DNA of 64,000 nucleotides from JANXLS01 sp035308565 (GTDB lineage Bacteria; Planctomycetota; SZUA-567; H5-PLA8), in assembly GCA_035308565.1 (NCBI GenBank), contig DATGGK010000207.1:1-64000 (forward strand), written 5' to 3'. Of this stretch, positions 43,599 through 51,655 are shown one piece after another; the first letter of the stretch is position 1, and each line of letters begins with the position of its first letter. Both the position numbers and the translations under genes were made by a program. The notes under the pieces were generated by a model, which saw nothing but the letters and a program-made list of their open reading frames with translations, did not search any database and was not told the DNA's origin.

Positions 43599-43886
43599 TC
43601 GCACATTCCTCACATTGTGACCGAAGTGCCCATCAATCTGTACTTTACGAAAAAGGATGCGTGTCGGCAAGCAGTGGAACTTTGCAGCGCGTAATCTAAA
43701 TTGGTTGCATAAATGCTGCGGATTTCGTAAGATGTTTAGCTCATCATTCGAGTTTTCAGGTTACGTTTTGACCGTATAAAGGTGTAACGATTTAACACCG
43801 GAACCGTCGGCTGCGTTTTGCAAAGTAGCCGCGCAATAAGCGCTTGGGGCCATTCGAGTGGGTTGTTTTGCCGCTCAGAAACGATC
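43599..43886. other. Leader-like region with three predicted hairpins
   Basis: No gene is visible. Three consecutive hairpins can form in a rightward transcript: GGTGTAACGATTTAACACC at 43781-43799, CGGCTGC...GTAGCCG at 43808-43831 and GCGCAATAAGCGC at 43831-43843. They end about 45 bases before the GTG at 43887. No known riboswitch consensus is recognised. Confidence 0.45.
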
Positions 43887-46800
43887 GTGTCCACACTGTT
43901 ATCTCATCCCCCAGCGCGCCCCTTGTTGAGCGCCGTTGCGATTCTGGCCATAATCCTCCTTTTCGCTCACGGTTGCTCCGTAGACAACGATAAACGCTCT
44001 GTCAACGCAGCCACAGTCAAACGCAGCGCCGCGCAAAAACCCGCCCAGTCGCCGCCCGTCGCTTCCGCGCCCAAAACGCCCAGCGCGCCCGGCAAGCCCA
44101 TCATCATCGACGAGCCGGACGAACTGCTGGTCGAAATCGTCCCCGTCCCTGCCGCCGAAAAGAAAAGCACCAAACCTAAAGCGTCCAAAATTCCCGAGCG
44201 CGTCCTGCCGGCCTATTACCTCGATAAAGATAACGACGAACGCACGCGCCTGACTTATGTCGCCGAAGGCGGCGCCAAAAACGGCCAATACCTCGCCGCA
44301 ACAGGCCCGCTGAAATTGGATTCGTACGAAATCGCCGCGGGCACCAAAGTCAGCGGCTCAGTAACGCTCGACGCCAACGGCGACCGCCTCGTGCTGTTGT
44401 GGATCGACGAAGCCAACCGCGTGATCGCAGCACTGGATTTGCCTGCGGCCGCACCGACGTTTTCCTTCGATATGCCCGCCGGCGCGTTCGGTCACAAGCA
44501 CAAGTTGGTGCTGGTCCGCGTGCCTAAAAAAGGCGAGGCCAAAGTCGAAGCCGTCGAACCCTTCCGCGTGACTGAATCGCCTAATTGGGACGACTATTGC
44601 GTGCTCAGCACCGACGATTCCGCGCGCAAGATTTTTCCCACGCGTGCGGTGCGGCTTGAGTTGGCGCTGCAGCGCAGTGAGAACCCGCTGTATTTGCCCG
44701 AATTCGAAATGACCTCGCGCAAATACGCCAAGACGCGTGACCCGAAAGAGTTTCTGCGCAAACCGCCGCTCTTCGATGAACAAGCGATCCAGAACGCAAC
44801 CGTGAGCATGGCCAAAAACATCGCAGCGCGCACCAGCGGGCTGAGCATCTGGTCATTGGGCGACGGCGCGGATTTGTCGAACCAATCGGCTCCGTTCGAT
44901 TACGACACCTCGCCGGTGACGCTGGACGTCTACCGGCTCTGGCTGCAAGACCGTTACACGGCGCTCAAAGCCCTCAACACGGAATGCAAGACCACGTTCA
45001 AAGAATGGAGCGAAGTCTTTCCGCAATCGACGGACAGCATCAAAGCGCGCACGAATCCGGCCTATTCCGCGCGCATGACCGTGTTGAAAAGCGGCGATCC
45101 CGAAGGCAAGCTCGAACGCCGCGGCGACGACGTGGTCTTCACGCTGCAGCCGAAGGATTTTCACAAACTCGAGAACGAAAATTTCACCGCGTGGGCCGAT
45201 TTCCGCGCCTTCAACGACTACGCCTTCTCGCGCCTGCTGCGCGAATTCCGCAAGCAAGCCGGCAAGATCGACGCGCGCGTTCAAACCGGCGTGCTCAACA
45301 TTCAGCCGCCGTCGGCGTGGGGCGGCTGGGAGTACATGAATTTCGGAAAGTCCGTCGATTGGGCCGAGGAACACCGCAGTTTCGTCAGCCGCGAATTGCT
45401 GCGCAGCTTTGCGCCGAACGTGCACCTGCTCACCGCCAGCGGCGACCAAAGCGCCGCCGCCGTTCACCGCCTCTGGGACCGCTGGCTGCGCGGCGACATC
45501 GGCTGCGTGCTCCCGCCCGCCGGCGACCCCGCGCAGCCGCCGCTCAACGATATTCGCGAGCTGGCTAACGGCCTGACGCTGCTGCGCAATCAAGCCCGCG
45601 CACACGTCGATCCGATCGCGATTTATTATTCGCCGCGTTCCACCTACCTGCATTGGATGTTCGACAGCGAAGCCGACGGTTCGACCTGGCTCAACCGCGA
45701 CGGCCGCGCCGACGCCGCCCACGGCACCACGCATTTGCAACTCAAATCGTGGCTGCTGTTGCTCGAAGATTTGGGCTACGCGCCGTATTTTATTACACCC
45801 GACGATCTGGTCTCCGGCGACGCGCATTTTCCGCAGATGAAAGTGCTGATCCTGCCCAAGCTCCTTTCGCTGAGCAAAAGCGAAGCGGAAGCGATGCGCC
45901 GCTTCGTCAAATCCGGCGGCTGGGTCATCGCCGACGGTGAATGCGGCACCTTCGATGGCCTCGGCAAACGCCGCGACGCGCCCGGCCCCGAAGGCAAGCA
46001 GCCCGGAATGCTCGACAACGATTTCGGCATCGCGCGCAAAAATTTCATCACGCAGGAAATCGACGGCAAATTCACCGGCGATCCCGCCGCGTCGCGCCTG
46101 GTCATGTACAACCGCGCGGGCAAAGCGATTGGCGCTGAATCGCCGGAACTGCGCGTGCTGGAACCCGGCGTCACCGCCGCCGGCGCGTTGGCGCATGCCT
46201 CAACCTCAAGCAACGGCAAAGCTTTTTTCAGCAAAATGCTCGGCGCGGGGCGCTTCTTTTATTTGAATCTCTGCCTGCAGGATTACGTGCGCCTGCGCGC
46301 CGAACAGACCGCGCCTGGATTCAAATACAATGGCATGACCGAAAAAGAATACGCCGAAAAATACGGCACGCCGACCGGTGGCGAAGCGCTGCGCCTGGCC
46401 ATCTCCGATATGCTCGACGAATCCGTCGGCGAAAATCCGCTGCGCGTCAAGCGCGACAGCGGCCTTCCCGCGCGCGGGCTGAAGCGCATGCGCTTCGATC
46501 TCGGCAACAACGCCGCGTTTTTCGCCATCATGCCGCTGGCCGACGCCGGCGGCGATGAACTCAAGCCCGAACTCAAAGGCGCGCCGCTGACCGAAAGCCT
46601 GACCATCACCGCCGGCGACAGCAACGCGTACGCCTGGTACGACATGCGCAAAGGCGAATTCCTTGGCGGCAGCGCCGCCGCGACCGTCAAACTCGAACCC
46701 AACCGCCCCGCGCTGCTCGCCGCGCTGCCCTATAAAGCCGAGAAGCTCACGCTGAGTGTGCGTCGCCTCGAACCGGGCAACATTTTCAAAGTCAACGCGG

Positions 46801-47066
46801 AACTGACGGTCGCGGGTGGAACGCCAGCGCGCCACGTGTTTCACGTCGAAGTCACCGACGCGCTCGGCGGCGTGTTGCCATATTATTCAGCGAACGTCAT
46901 CGCCGAAAACGGCGCCTGCACACACACCATCGCGCTGGCGATCAACGATCCGGCGGGCGCGTACCACGTCAAAGTCCGGGACGTCCTCACCGGCAAAAGC
47001 GCCGAAGGCGATTTGGTCAAAGAGGTCGTGGATTTTGACAAGCTGAAATACGACGCGGCGAAGTGA
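43887..47066 (+). CDS. GH42-like lipoprotein, probably catalytically altered
   Basis: 1059 residues from the GTG at 43887; TTG 43818 is possible. A signal peptide ending in AHGC (C30) suggests a lipoprotein. After a Pro/Lys-rich linker (about 35-90), the TIM-barrel part resembles GH42 beta-galactosidases: VYRLWLQDRYTALKALNTEC, FRAFNDYAFSRLLREFRK and the later SGGWVIADGECGTFDGLG, which belongs to the trimerisation (42M) domain. The place where GH42 enzymes have the N-E acid/base pair reads SIWSLGDGADL instead, so the usual catalytic Glu is missing. It may bind rather than cut galactosides. The C-terminal 250 residues are a further beta-rich domain. It stands alone with a structured leader upstream. 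Confidence 0.7.
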   Translation: MSTLLSHPPARPLLSAVAILAIILLFAHGCSVDNDKRSVNAATVKRSAAQKPAQSPPVASAPKTPSAPGKPIIIDEPDELLVEIVPVPAAEKKSTKPKASKIPERVLPAYYLDKDNDERTRLTYVAEGGAKNGQYLAATGPLKLDSYEIAAGTKVSGSVTLDANGDRLVLLWIDEANRVIAALDLPAAAPTFSFDMPAGAFGHKHKLVLVRVPKKGEAKVEAVEPFRVTESPNWDDYCVLSTDDSARKIFPTRAVRLELALQRSENPLYLPEFEMTSRKYAKTRDPKEFLRKPPLFDEQAIQNATVSMAKNIAARTSGLSIWSLGDGADLSNQSAPFDYDTSPVTLDVYRLWLQDRYTALKALNTECKTTFKEWSEVFPQSTDSIKARTNPAYSARMTVLKSGDPEGKLERRGDDVVFTLQPKDFHKLENENFTAWADFRAFNDYAFSRLLREFRKQAGKIDARVQTGVLNIQPPSAWGGWEYMNFGKSVDWAEEHRSFVSRELLRSFAPNVHLLTASGDQSAAAVHRLWDRWLRGDIGCVLPPAGDPAQPPLNDIRELANGLTLLRNQARAHVDPIAIYYSPRSTYLHWMFDSEADGSTWLNRDGRADAAHGTTHLQLKSWLLLLEDLGYAPYFITPDDLVSGDAHFPQMKVLILPKLLSLSKSEAEAMRRFVKSGGWVIADGECGTFDGLGKRRDAPGPEGKQPGMLDNDFGIARKNFITQEIDGKFTGDPAASRLVMYNRAGKAIGAESPELRVLEPGVTAAGALAHASTSSNGKAFFSKMLGAGRFFYLNLCLQDYVRLRAEQTAPGFKYNGMTEKEYAEKYGTPTGGEALRLAISDMLDESVGENPLRVKRDSGLPARGLKRMRFDLGNNAAFFAIMPLADAGGDELKPELKGAPLTESLTITAGDSNAYAWYDMRKGEFLGGSAAATVKLEPNRPALLAALPYKAEKLTLSVRRLEPGNIFKVNAELTVAGGTPARHVFHVEVTDALGGVLPYYSANVIAENGACTHTIALAINDPAGAYHVKVRDVLTGKSAEGDLVKEVVDFDKLKYDAAK

Positions 47067-47229
47067 CGCTACTATTCAGCGGGCGAAATTCATCGCAGAT
47101 GAACGCTGATGCGCGCGGATGAACGCGGGTTGCTTTGAATGAAATTTATCTGCGCCATTCGCGTTTCCCGCGTTATCCGCATTGAATTTTGCCCCACGCT
47201 TCGCACTTGTCCGGGGTAATTAAAACACT
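47067..47229. other. Intergenic region with degenerate repeats
   Basis: No gene seen. GCAGATGAACGCTGATGCGC on the left and TCTGCGCCATTCGCG further right are partly inverted copies, and CGCGGATGAACGCGGG repeats the left word. It looks like another short-repeat remnant before the DUF1592 gene. Confidence 0.5.
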
Positions 47230-49956
47230 ATGAGGCCTGTGCTGAAAACGTCGTCTAAATATGCGCTCTTTTGCGGCCACTTACTGGCATGCGCGGCTCT
47301 GGGAACGGCTGCCGCTCAGGAACGCTCCGGCGAACTCATTTTCAAACAGGAATGCGCCCAATGCCACGGTCCGGCCGGCCAGGGCACGAAGGACGCTCCG
47401 CGCCCGCTGGTCGGCGAAAAATCGCCCGCGCAGCTCGCCAACGTCATCGGTAAAACGATGCCCGACGACGATCCGGGGTCGCTCCCGGCTGTCGAAAACA
47501 AAAAAGTCGCCGCCTACGTTCACGATGCTTTTTATTCGCCCGACGCGCGCGCCCGCGTGAATCCGCCACGCGTGGAACTCTCGCGGCTGACTGTCCGCCA
47601 ATACAAAAATTCCGTCGCGGACCTCACCGCCAGTTTCGGCACATCAGCAAAGAGCGACGAGCGGCATGGTCTTCACGGCGAGTATGTAGACGGCCGTGGC
47701 GCGTTCAGCTTTGAAGGTGGCCGCGGCCAGAAAAAACCGCTAATCGACCGCATCGACGCCGAAGTGCGTTTCGATTGGGGCACATCCGCGCCCGATGGAA
47801 CTCCTGCTCCGCCGCCCCCGCCGCCAGAGCCGAAGAAGACCGACGCCGATAAATCCAAGAAAGATGCGCCGAAAGTGGCTGACGACAAGAAGGCCGCTGA
47901 AAACAAAACCTCCCCACCGCCCGCGGCCGATTCAAAGAAAACAGACAACTCATCCGCTGACGATAAGAACAAAAAGCCCGCGGACGAGAAGAAACAAGCC
48001 GACACCAAATCCACTCCTCCAACTCCCTCTGCGAACTCTGCGCCCCCTGCGGTTGATTCAAAAAAAGCCGACGAAAAGAAACCCGCTGACAACAAATCTC
48101 CAGCGGCGGCTGATTCGAAGCCGGCTGAGCCTCGAAAATTCAATCCGAAGCAGTTCAGCATCAGTTGGGATGGCTCCGTCTTCGCGCCCGAAACTGGCAA
48201 CTACGAATTCATCGTCAAATCCGAACACGCGATTCTGCTGTGGGTCAACGACCTCAACAACAAGCGCCCGCTGATCGACGCCGCCGTCCGCTCGCTCGAT
48301 TCGCAGCCGCTGCGCGCATCGATGCTGCTGCTCGGCGGGCGCTCATATTCCATCCGCCTCGAATTCAGCAAAGGCAAGGAACTCGATAAAAAGGGCCTCG
48401 ACGATCCGAAGAAAGAATCGAAGCGCGCCTCGATCGAGCTGCTGTGGAAGACGCCGAACGGAAACGAGGAGGTGATTCCCGCGCGCTATCTGTCGCCAGT
48501 GCGCGCGCCGGAGTCGCTGGTGATCAACACGCCCTTCCCGCCCGACGACCGCAGCTACGGCTGGGAACGCGGCACGTCCGTCTCAAAAGAATGGAACTCC
48601 GCCACGACCGACGCCGCGCTTGAAGCAGCCGCGTATGTCGCCACGCGCCTTCAGGCGCTCGCGGGCGTCGCCGTCGATGCGCCCGACGCGAAAACAAAAC
48701 TGCGCGCGTTTGCGCTTTCCTTCGCGGAACGCGCCTTTCGCCGGCCGCTGAGCGACGACGAGAAAAAGCAATTCATTGAACGGCAGTTTGAAGCCAGCGC
48801 AGGCGGCCCGCCCGCACCACAAATTGCAGGCAAGATGCCTGCACCACAACAGCCGGATTTGGAACTGGCCATCAAACGCGTCGTATTGCTCGTGTTGAAA
48901 TCGCCGCGTTTCCTTTATCCCGGCGTGATGAACGACGACGCCTACGCCGCCGCGTCGCGGCTTTCGTTTGCGCTCTGGGATTCGCCGCCGGATCAGCCGC
49001 TGCTCGATGCCGCCGCCGCGAAGAAACTCTCCACGCGCGAAGAAATCGCCGCTCAAGCCGAACGCATGCTCGCGTCGCCGCGTGCGCACGCGAAAGTGCG
49101 CGAGTTTTTGCTGACGTGGCTGCGCACCGATCGCTTTCCAGAGTTGAGCAAAGACGCGAAACGATTCCCGGGATTCGACGCGGCGCTTGCCGCCGATCTG
49201 CGCACGTCGTTGAGCTTATTTCTCGATGACGTAGTGTGGAGCGACACGTCGGATTTCCGCCAATTGCTGCTCTCCGACGAGATGTATTTGAACGGACGGC
49301 TGTCGAAATTCTATGGCGCGGAACTGTCAGCCGACGCGCCGTTCATCAAAGTGAAATGGCAGCCCGAAAAGCGCGCCGGCGTGCTGACGCATCCGTACAT
49401 GCTCAGTGGACTCGCGTATCCCGCTGAAAGTTCGCCGATTCATCGCGGCGTCTTCGTCGTGCGCGGCCTGCTGGGCCTGACGCTCCAGCCGCCGCCCGAT
49501 GCGGTCGTGCCGCTCGCGCCTGATTTGCATCCGAATTTGACCACGCGCGAACGCGTGATGCTGCAAACCAAACCGCAGGCGTGCGTCCAATGCCATGCAT
49601 TGATCAACCCGTTGGGATTTGCGCTCGAAAATTTCGATGCAACGGGCCGGTTCCGCGAGGAAGAGAAAGGGAAGCCCATTGACGTGAGCGGCCAATTCGA
49701 AACGCAGGCCGGTGAGATGGCCGCTTTCAACGGCGCGAAACAGCTCGCTGCACTGTTGGCGCGCGACGAACAAGTTCAGGGCGCGTTTACGCAGCAGCTT
49801 TTCCAGCACATGCTCAAACAGCCGGTGCGCGCGTATGGCTTGACAATGCCGAAAGAATTGCAGCAAAGCTTCGTAAAATCGGGGTACAATGTACGCAAGT
49901 TGATTGTGGAAATTGCTACAATCGCCACGCAAGGCGCGAAAAACAGCAAGGAATGA
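47230..49956 (+). CDS. Secreted DUF1587/1595/1592/1588/1585 cytochrome protein
   Basis: 908 residues. The signal peptide (about 1-29) is followed by a cytochrome c motif ECAQCHGPAG (C42, C45, H46). Domains in order: DUF1587-like at about 115-140 (SRLTVRQYKNSVADL); a Lys/Ala/Asp/Pro linker (about 190-300); a PA14-like sheet with WDGSVFAPETGNYEFIV and ILLWVND; DUF1595 (FALSFAERAFRRPLS); DUF1592 (RLSFALWDSPPDQPLLDAAA, MLASPRAHAKVREFLLTWLR); DUF1588 (RAGVLTHPYMLSGLAYPAES) with a second haem-like motif ACVQCH (C785, C788, H789); and DUF1585 near the end. This architecture is typical of PVC bacteria; its role is unsolved, possibly electron-transfer oxidation of polysaccharide breakdown products. 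Two repeat-derived segments lie at about 259-274 and 524-540. Confidence 0.92.
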   Translation: MRPVLKTSSKYALFCGHLLACAALGTAAAQERSGELIFKQECAQCHGPAGQGTKDAPRPLVGEKSPAQLANVIGKTMPDDDPGSLPAVENKKVAAYVHDAFYSPDARARVNPPRVELSRLTVRQYKNSVADLTASFGTSAKSDERHGLHGEYVDGRGAFSFEGGRGQKKPLIDRIDAEVRFDWGTSAPDGTPAPPPPPPEPKKTDADKSKKDAPKVADDKKAAENKTSPPPAADSKKTDNSSADDKNKKPADEKKQADTKSTPPTPSANSAPPAVDSKKADEKKPADNKSPAAADSKPAEPRKFNPKQFSISWDGSVFAPETGNYEFIVKSEHAILLWVNDLNNKRPLIDAAVRSLDSQPLRASMLLLGGRSYSIRLEFSKGKELDKKGLDDPKKESKRASIELLWKTPNGNEEVIPARYLSPVRAPESLVINTPFPPDDRSYGWERGTSVSKEWNSATTDAALEAAAYVATRLQALAGVAVDAPDAKTKLRAFALSFAERAFRRPLSDDEKKQFIERQFEASAGGPPAPQIAGKMPAPQQPDLELAIKRVVLLVLKSPRFLYPGVMNDDAYAAASRLSFALWDSPPDQPLLDAAAAKKLSTREEIAAQAERMLASPRAHAKVREFLLTWLRTDRFPELSKDAKRFPGFDAALAADLRTSLSLFLDDVVWSDTSDFRQLLLSDEMYLNGRLSKFYGAELSADAPFIKVKWQPEKRAGVLTHPYMLSGLAYPAESSPIHRGVFVVRGLLGLTLQPPPDAVVPLAPDLHPNLTTRERVMLQTKPQACVQCHALINPLGFALENFDATGRFREEEKGKPIDVSGQFETQAGEMAAFNGAKQLAALLARDEQVQGAFTQQLFQHMLKQPVRAYGLTMPKELQQSFVKSGYNVRKLIVEIATIATQGAKNSKE
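48799..48849. repeat. Tandem family A palindromes inside the DUF1592 gene
   Basis: Two units (48799-48822 and 48826-48849) follow with a 27-bp period, exactly nine codons, and read AGGPPAPQI then AGKMPAPQQ in the protein. They are in frame and lie between the DUF1595 and DUF1592 parts. Confidence 0.85.
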
Positions 49957-49959
49957 GTG

Positions 49960-50256
49960 ATGACGGATAAGCTGGCGCGAAAGTCGGCCGCCCATGCTTG
50001 GAAGGCACAGCAGCGTGTTCATGCGAGGGAAAAGCTTCCGCTGGCTGCCGAGCGATTGAAGGCGTTATTCGACGCGCTCGACATCGAATTGCCAAAGCGA
50101 GGATGCGATCATACTTTGCGATTTGTTCAAGAATGGTGCCGTCGAACTGATGCTGATTTCGCGCCGTTGTGTGCTTGGTTGAACGACAACGGCGGTTTTT
50201 GTGATTGTGAAGTGCTCGCAAATTGCGAAGAGGTGTTCGCGGAAGCAATGCGTTGA
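49960..50256 (+). CDS. Small protein with DUF2695-like C-terminus
   Basis: 98 residues from the ATG at 49960 (GTG 49957 also in frame), after AAGGA. CRRTDADFAPLCAWLNDNGG and then FCDCEVLANCEE near residues 60-90 match the DUF2695-type signature (small-domain pattern with a CDCEVL core). The start lies three bases after the stop of the DUF1592 gene, and the DUF1552 gene begins 26 bases after its stop. This makes a three-gene operon in which the normally adjacent DUF1592/DUF1552 pair is split by the small gene. No function is known; there is no signal peptide. Confidence 0.75.
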   Translation: MTDKLARKSAAHAWKAQQRVHAREKLPLAAERLKALFDALDIELPKRGCDHTLRFVQEWCRRTDADFAPLCAWLNDNGGFCDCEVLANCEEVFAEAMR

Positions 50257-50282
50257 GTGCAGTTAATGTTTAGGAGCAAACC

Positions 50283-51590
50283 ATGACTCGAACCCGCCGC
50301 GAATTCATCCGCCGCCTTGGCATCGGCGCCGCTGCCGTGCCGTTCGTGCTGAATTTGCCCAGCCTCGCGCACGCCGACCCGCAGCGGCGCAAGCAGCGCG
50401 TGATCTTCATGTTCAGCCCGAACGGGACGGTCCCGAAGAATTTCTGGCCCGATGAAATAGGCGCGGATTTCAAACTTAAAGAAATCCTCGCACCGCTGGA
50501 ACCGTTCAAGGACAAGACGCTGCTGCTCAAAGGCGTGTGCGACCGCGTGCGCGGCGATGGCGACGGGCACATGCGCGGGATGAGCTGTCTGCTGACGGGC
50601 ATCGAATTGTTTCCAGGCAACATTCAAGGCGGATCGGACACGCCGGCCGGCTGGGCGAAAGGGCCGTCGATCGATCAGGAGTTGAAGAATTTTCTGCAGA
50701 ACGATCCGGCCACGCGCACGCGCTTCGGCTCGCTGGAATTCGGCGTGATGGTGCCGGAGCGCGCCGACCCGTGGACGCGCTGGTCGTACGCGGGCGCGAA
50801 CAAACCCGTCGCGCCGATCGACGATCCGTACCAGATGTTCAACAAACTGTACGGCCGCGCGAAAGACCAGAAGGCGCTCACGAGCGTGCTCGACGATCTG
50901 ACAGACGATTTGAAAAAAATCAGCGCCAACGTCGGCCCGGCCGACCGCAAATTGCTCGATGAACACGCCACGTTCGTGCGCGAAATGGAAACGGAATTGA
51001 AGGAGCAGGCCGCGGCGGCGGGGCATCCGGTTCCCACGGTCGAACCGGGCGTGCGCCGCGACAACGACAACATGCCGCAGATCACCAAGGCGCAGATCGA
51101 CCTGATGGTCAACGCCTTCGCCGCGGATTTTATGCGCGTGGCCTCGCTGCAATTTACGAATTCAGTCGGTGGCGCGCGTATGAAATGGCTGGGAGTGAAC
51201 GAAGGCCATCACGCGCTCTCGCACCAGTCCGGCGACGCGAAAGTCGATGTGGATTTGACCAAGATCAATCATTGGTTCTGCGAACAGCTTGCATACCTCG
51301 CGAAGCGCCTCTCCGAAACGCCGGAACCGGGCGGCGAAGGCACTCTGCTCGACAACACCACGATCGTCTGGGCCAACGAATTGGGCGAAGGCAAGTCGCA
51401 CACGCTCGACAACATTCCGTTCGTGATGATCGGCGGCGGGCTGGGCTTCAAGATGGGCCGCTCGGTGAAGTACGAGAAGGTGCCGCACAACCGGCTACTG
51501 CTCTCGATCGCGCACGCCTTCGGCCACCGCATCTCGAAATTCGGCAACCCGAATTTCTGCGGCGATGGGCCGCTGCCGCAGTTGACATAG
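50283..51590 (+). CDS. DUF1552 secreted protein with Tat-like signal
   Basis: 435 residues. TAGGAGCAA precedes the ATG at 50283. The N-terminus RTRREFIRRLGIGAAAVPFV has twin-arginine character, so the protein is probably exported folded. DUF1552 body: RVIFMFSPNGTVPKNFWPDE, GHMRGMSCLLTGIELFPGN, KGPSIDQELKNFL, YGRAKDQKALTSVLDDL, NEGHHALSHQSGDAK and WANELGEGKSHTLDNIPFVM. The family is the usual neighbour of DUF1592 cytochromes. The alkaline-phosphatase-like metal pattern of the related DUF1501 proteins cannot be confirmed by eye. It likely acts on an extracellular substrate whose electrons the DUF1592 cytochrome takes up. Confidence 0.92.
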   Translation: MTRTRREFIRRLGIGAAAVPFVLNLPSLAHADPQRRKQRVIFMFSPNGTVPKNFWPDEIGADFKLKEILAPLEPFKDKTLLLKGVCDRVRGDGDGHMRGMSCLLTGIELFPGNIQGGSDTPAGWAKGPSIDQELKNFLQNDPATRTRFGSLEFGVMVPERADPWTRWSYAGANKPVAPIDDPYQMFNKLYGRAKDQKALTSVLDDLTDDLKKISANVGPADRKLLDEHATFVREMETELKEQAAAAGHPVPTVEPGVRRDNDNMPQITKAQIDLMVNAFAADFMRVASLQFTNSVGGARMKWLGVNEGHHALSHQSGDAKVDVDLTKINHWFCEQLAYLAKRLSETPEPGGEGTLLDNTTIVWANELGEGKSHTLDNIPFVMIGGGLGFKMGRSVKYEKVPHNRLLLSIAHAFGHRISKFGNPNFCGDGPLPQLT

Positions 51591-51597
51591 TTGCTTT

Positions 51598-51655
51598 CAT
51601 AGTCGCCTTTCGCTCCGCGAAAGCACGTTCTTTCGCGGAGCGAAAGACGACTATG
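51598..51655. repeat. Perfect-arm palindrome, copy 1 of a bracketing pair
   Basis: CATAGTCGCCTTTCGCTCCG continuing CGAAAG and its inverted copy CTTTCGCGGAGCGAAAGACG continuing ACTATG enclose CACGTT. The arms pair over about 25 bp with one mismatch. The TAG stop of the transglutaminase-like gene (51651-51653) lies in the right arm. A second copy is at 56355-56413. Confidence 0.9.
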
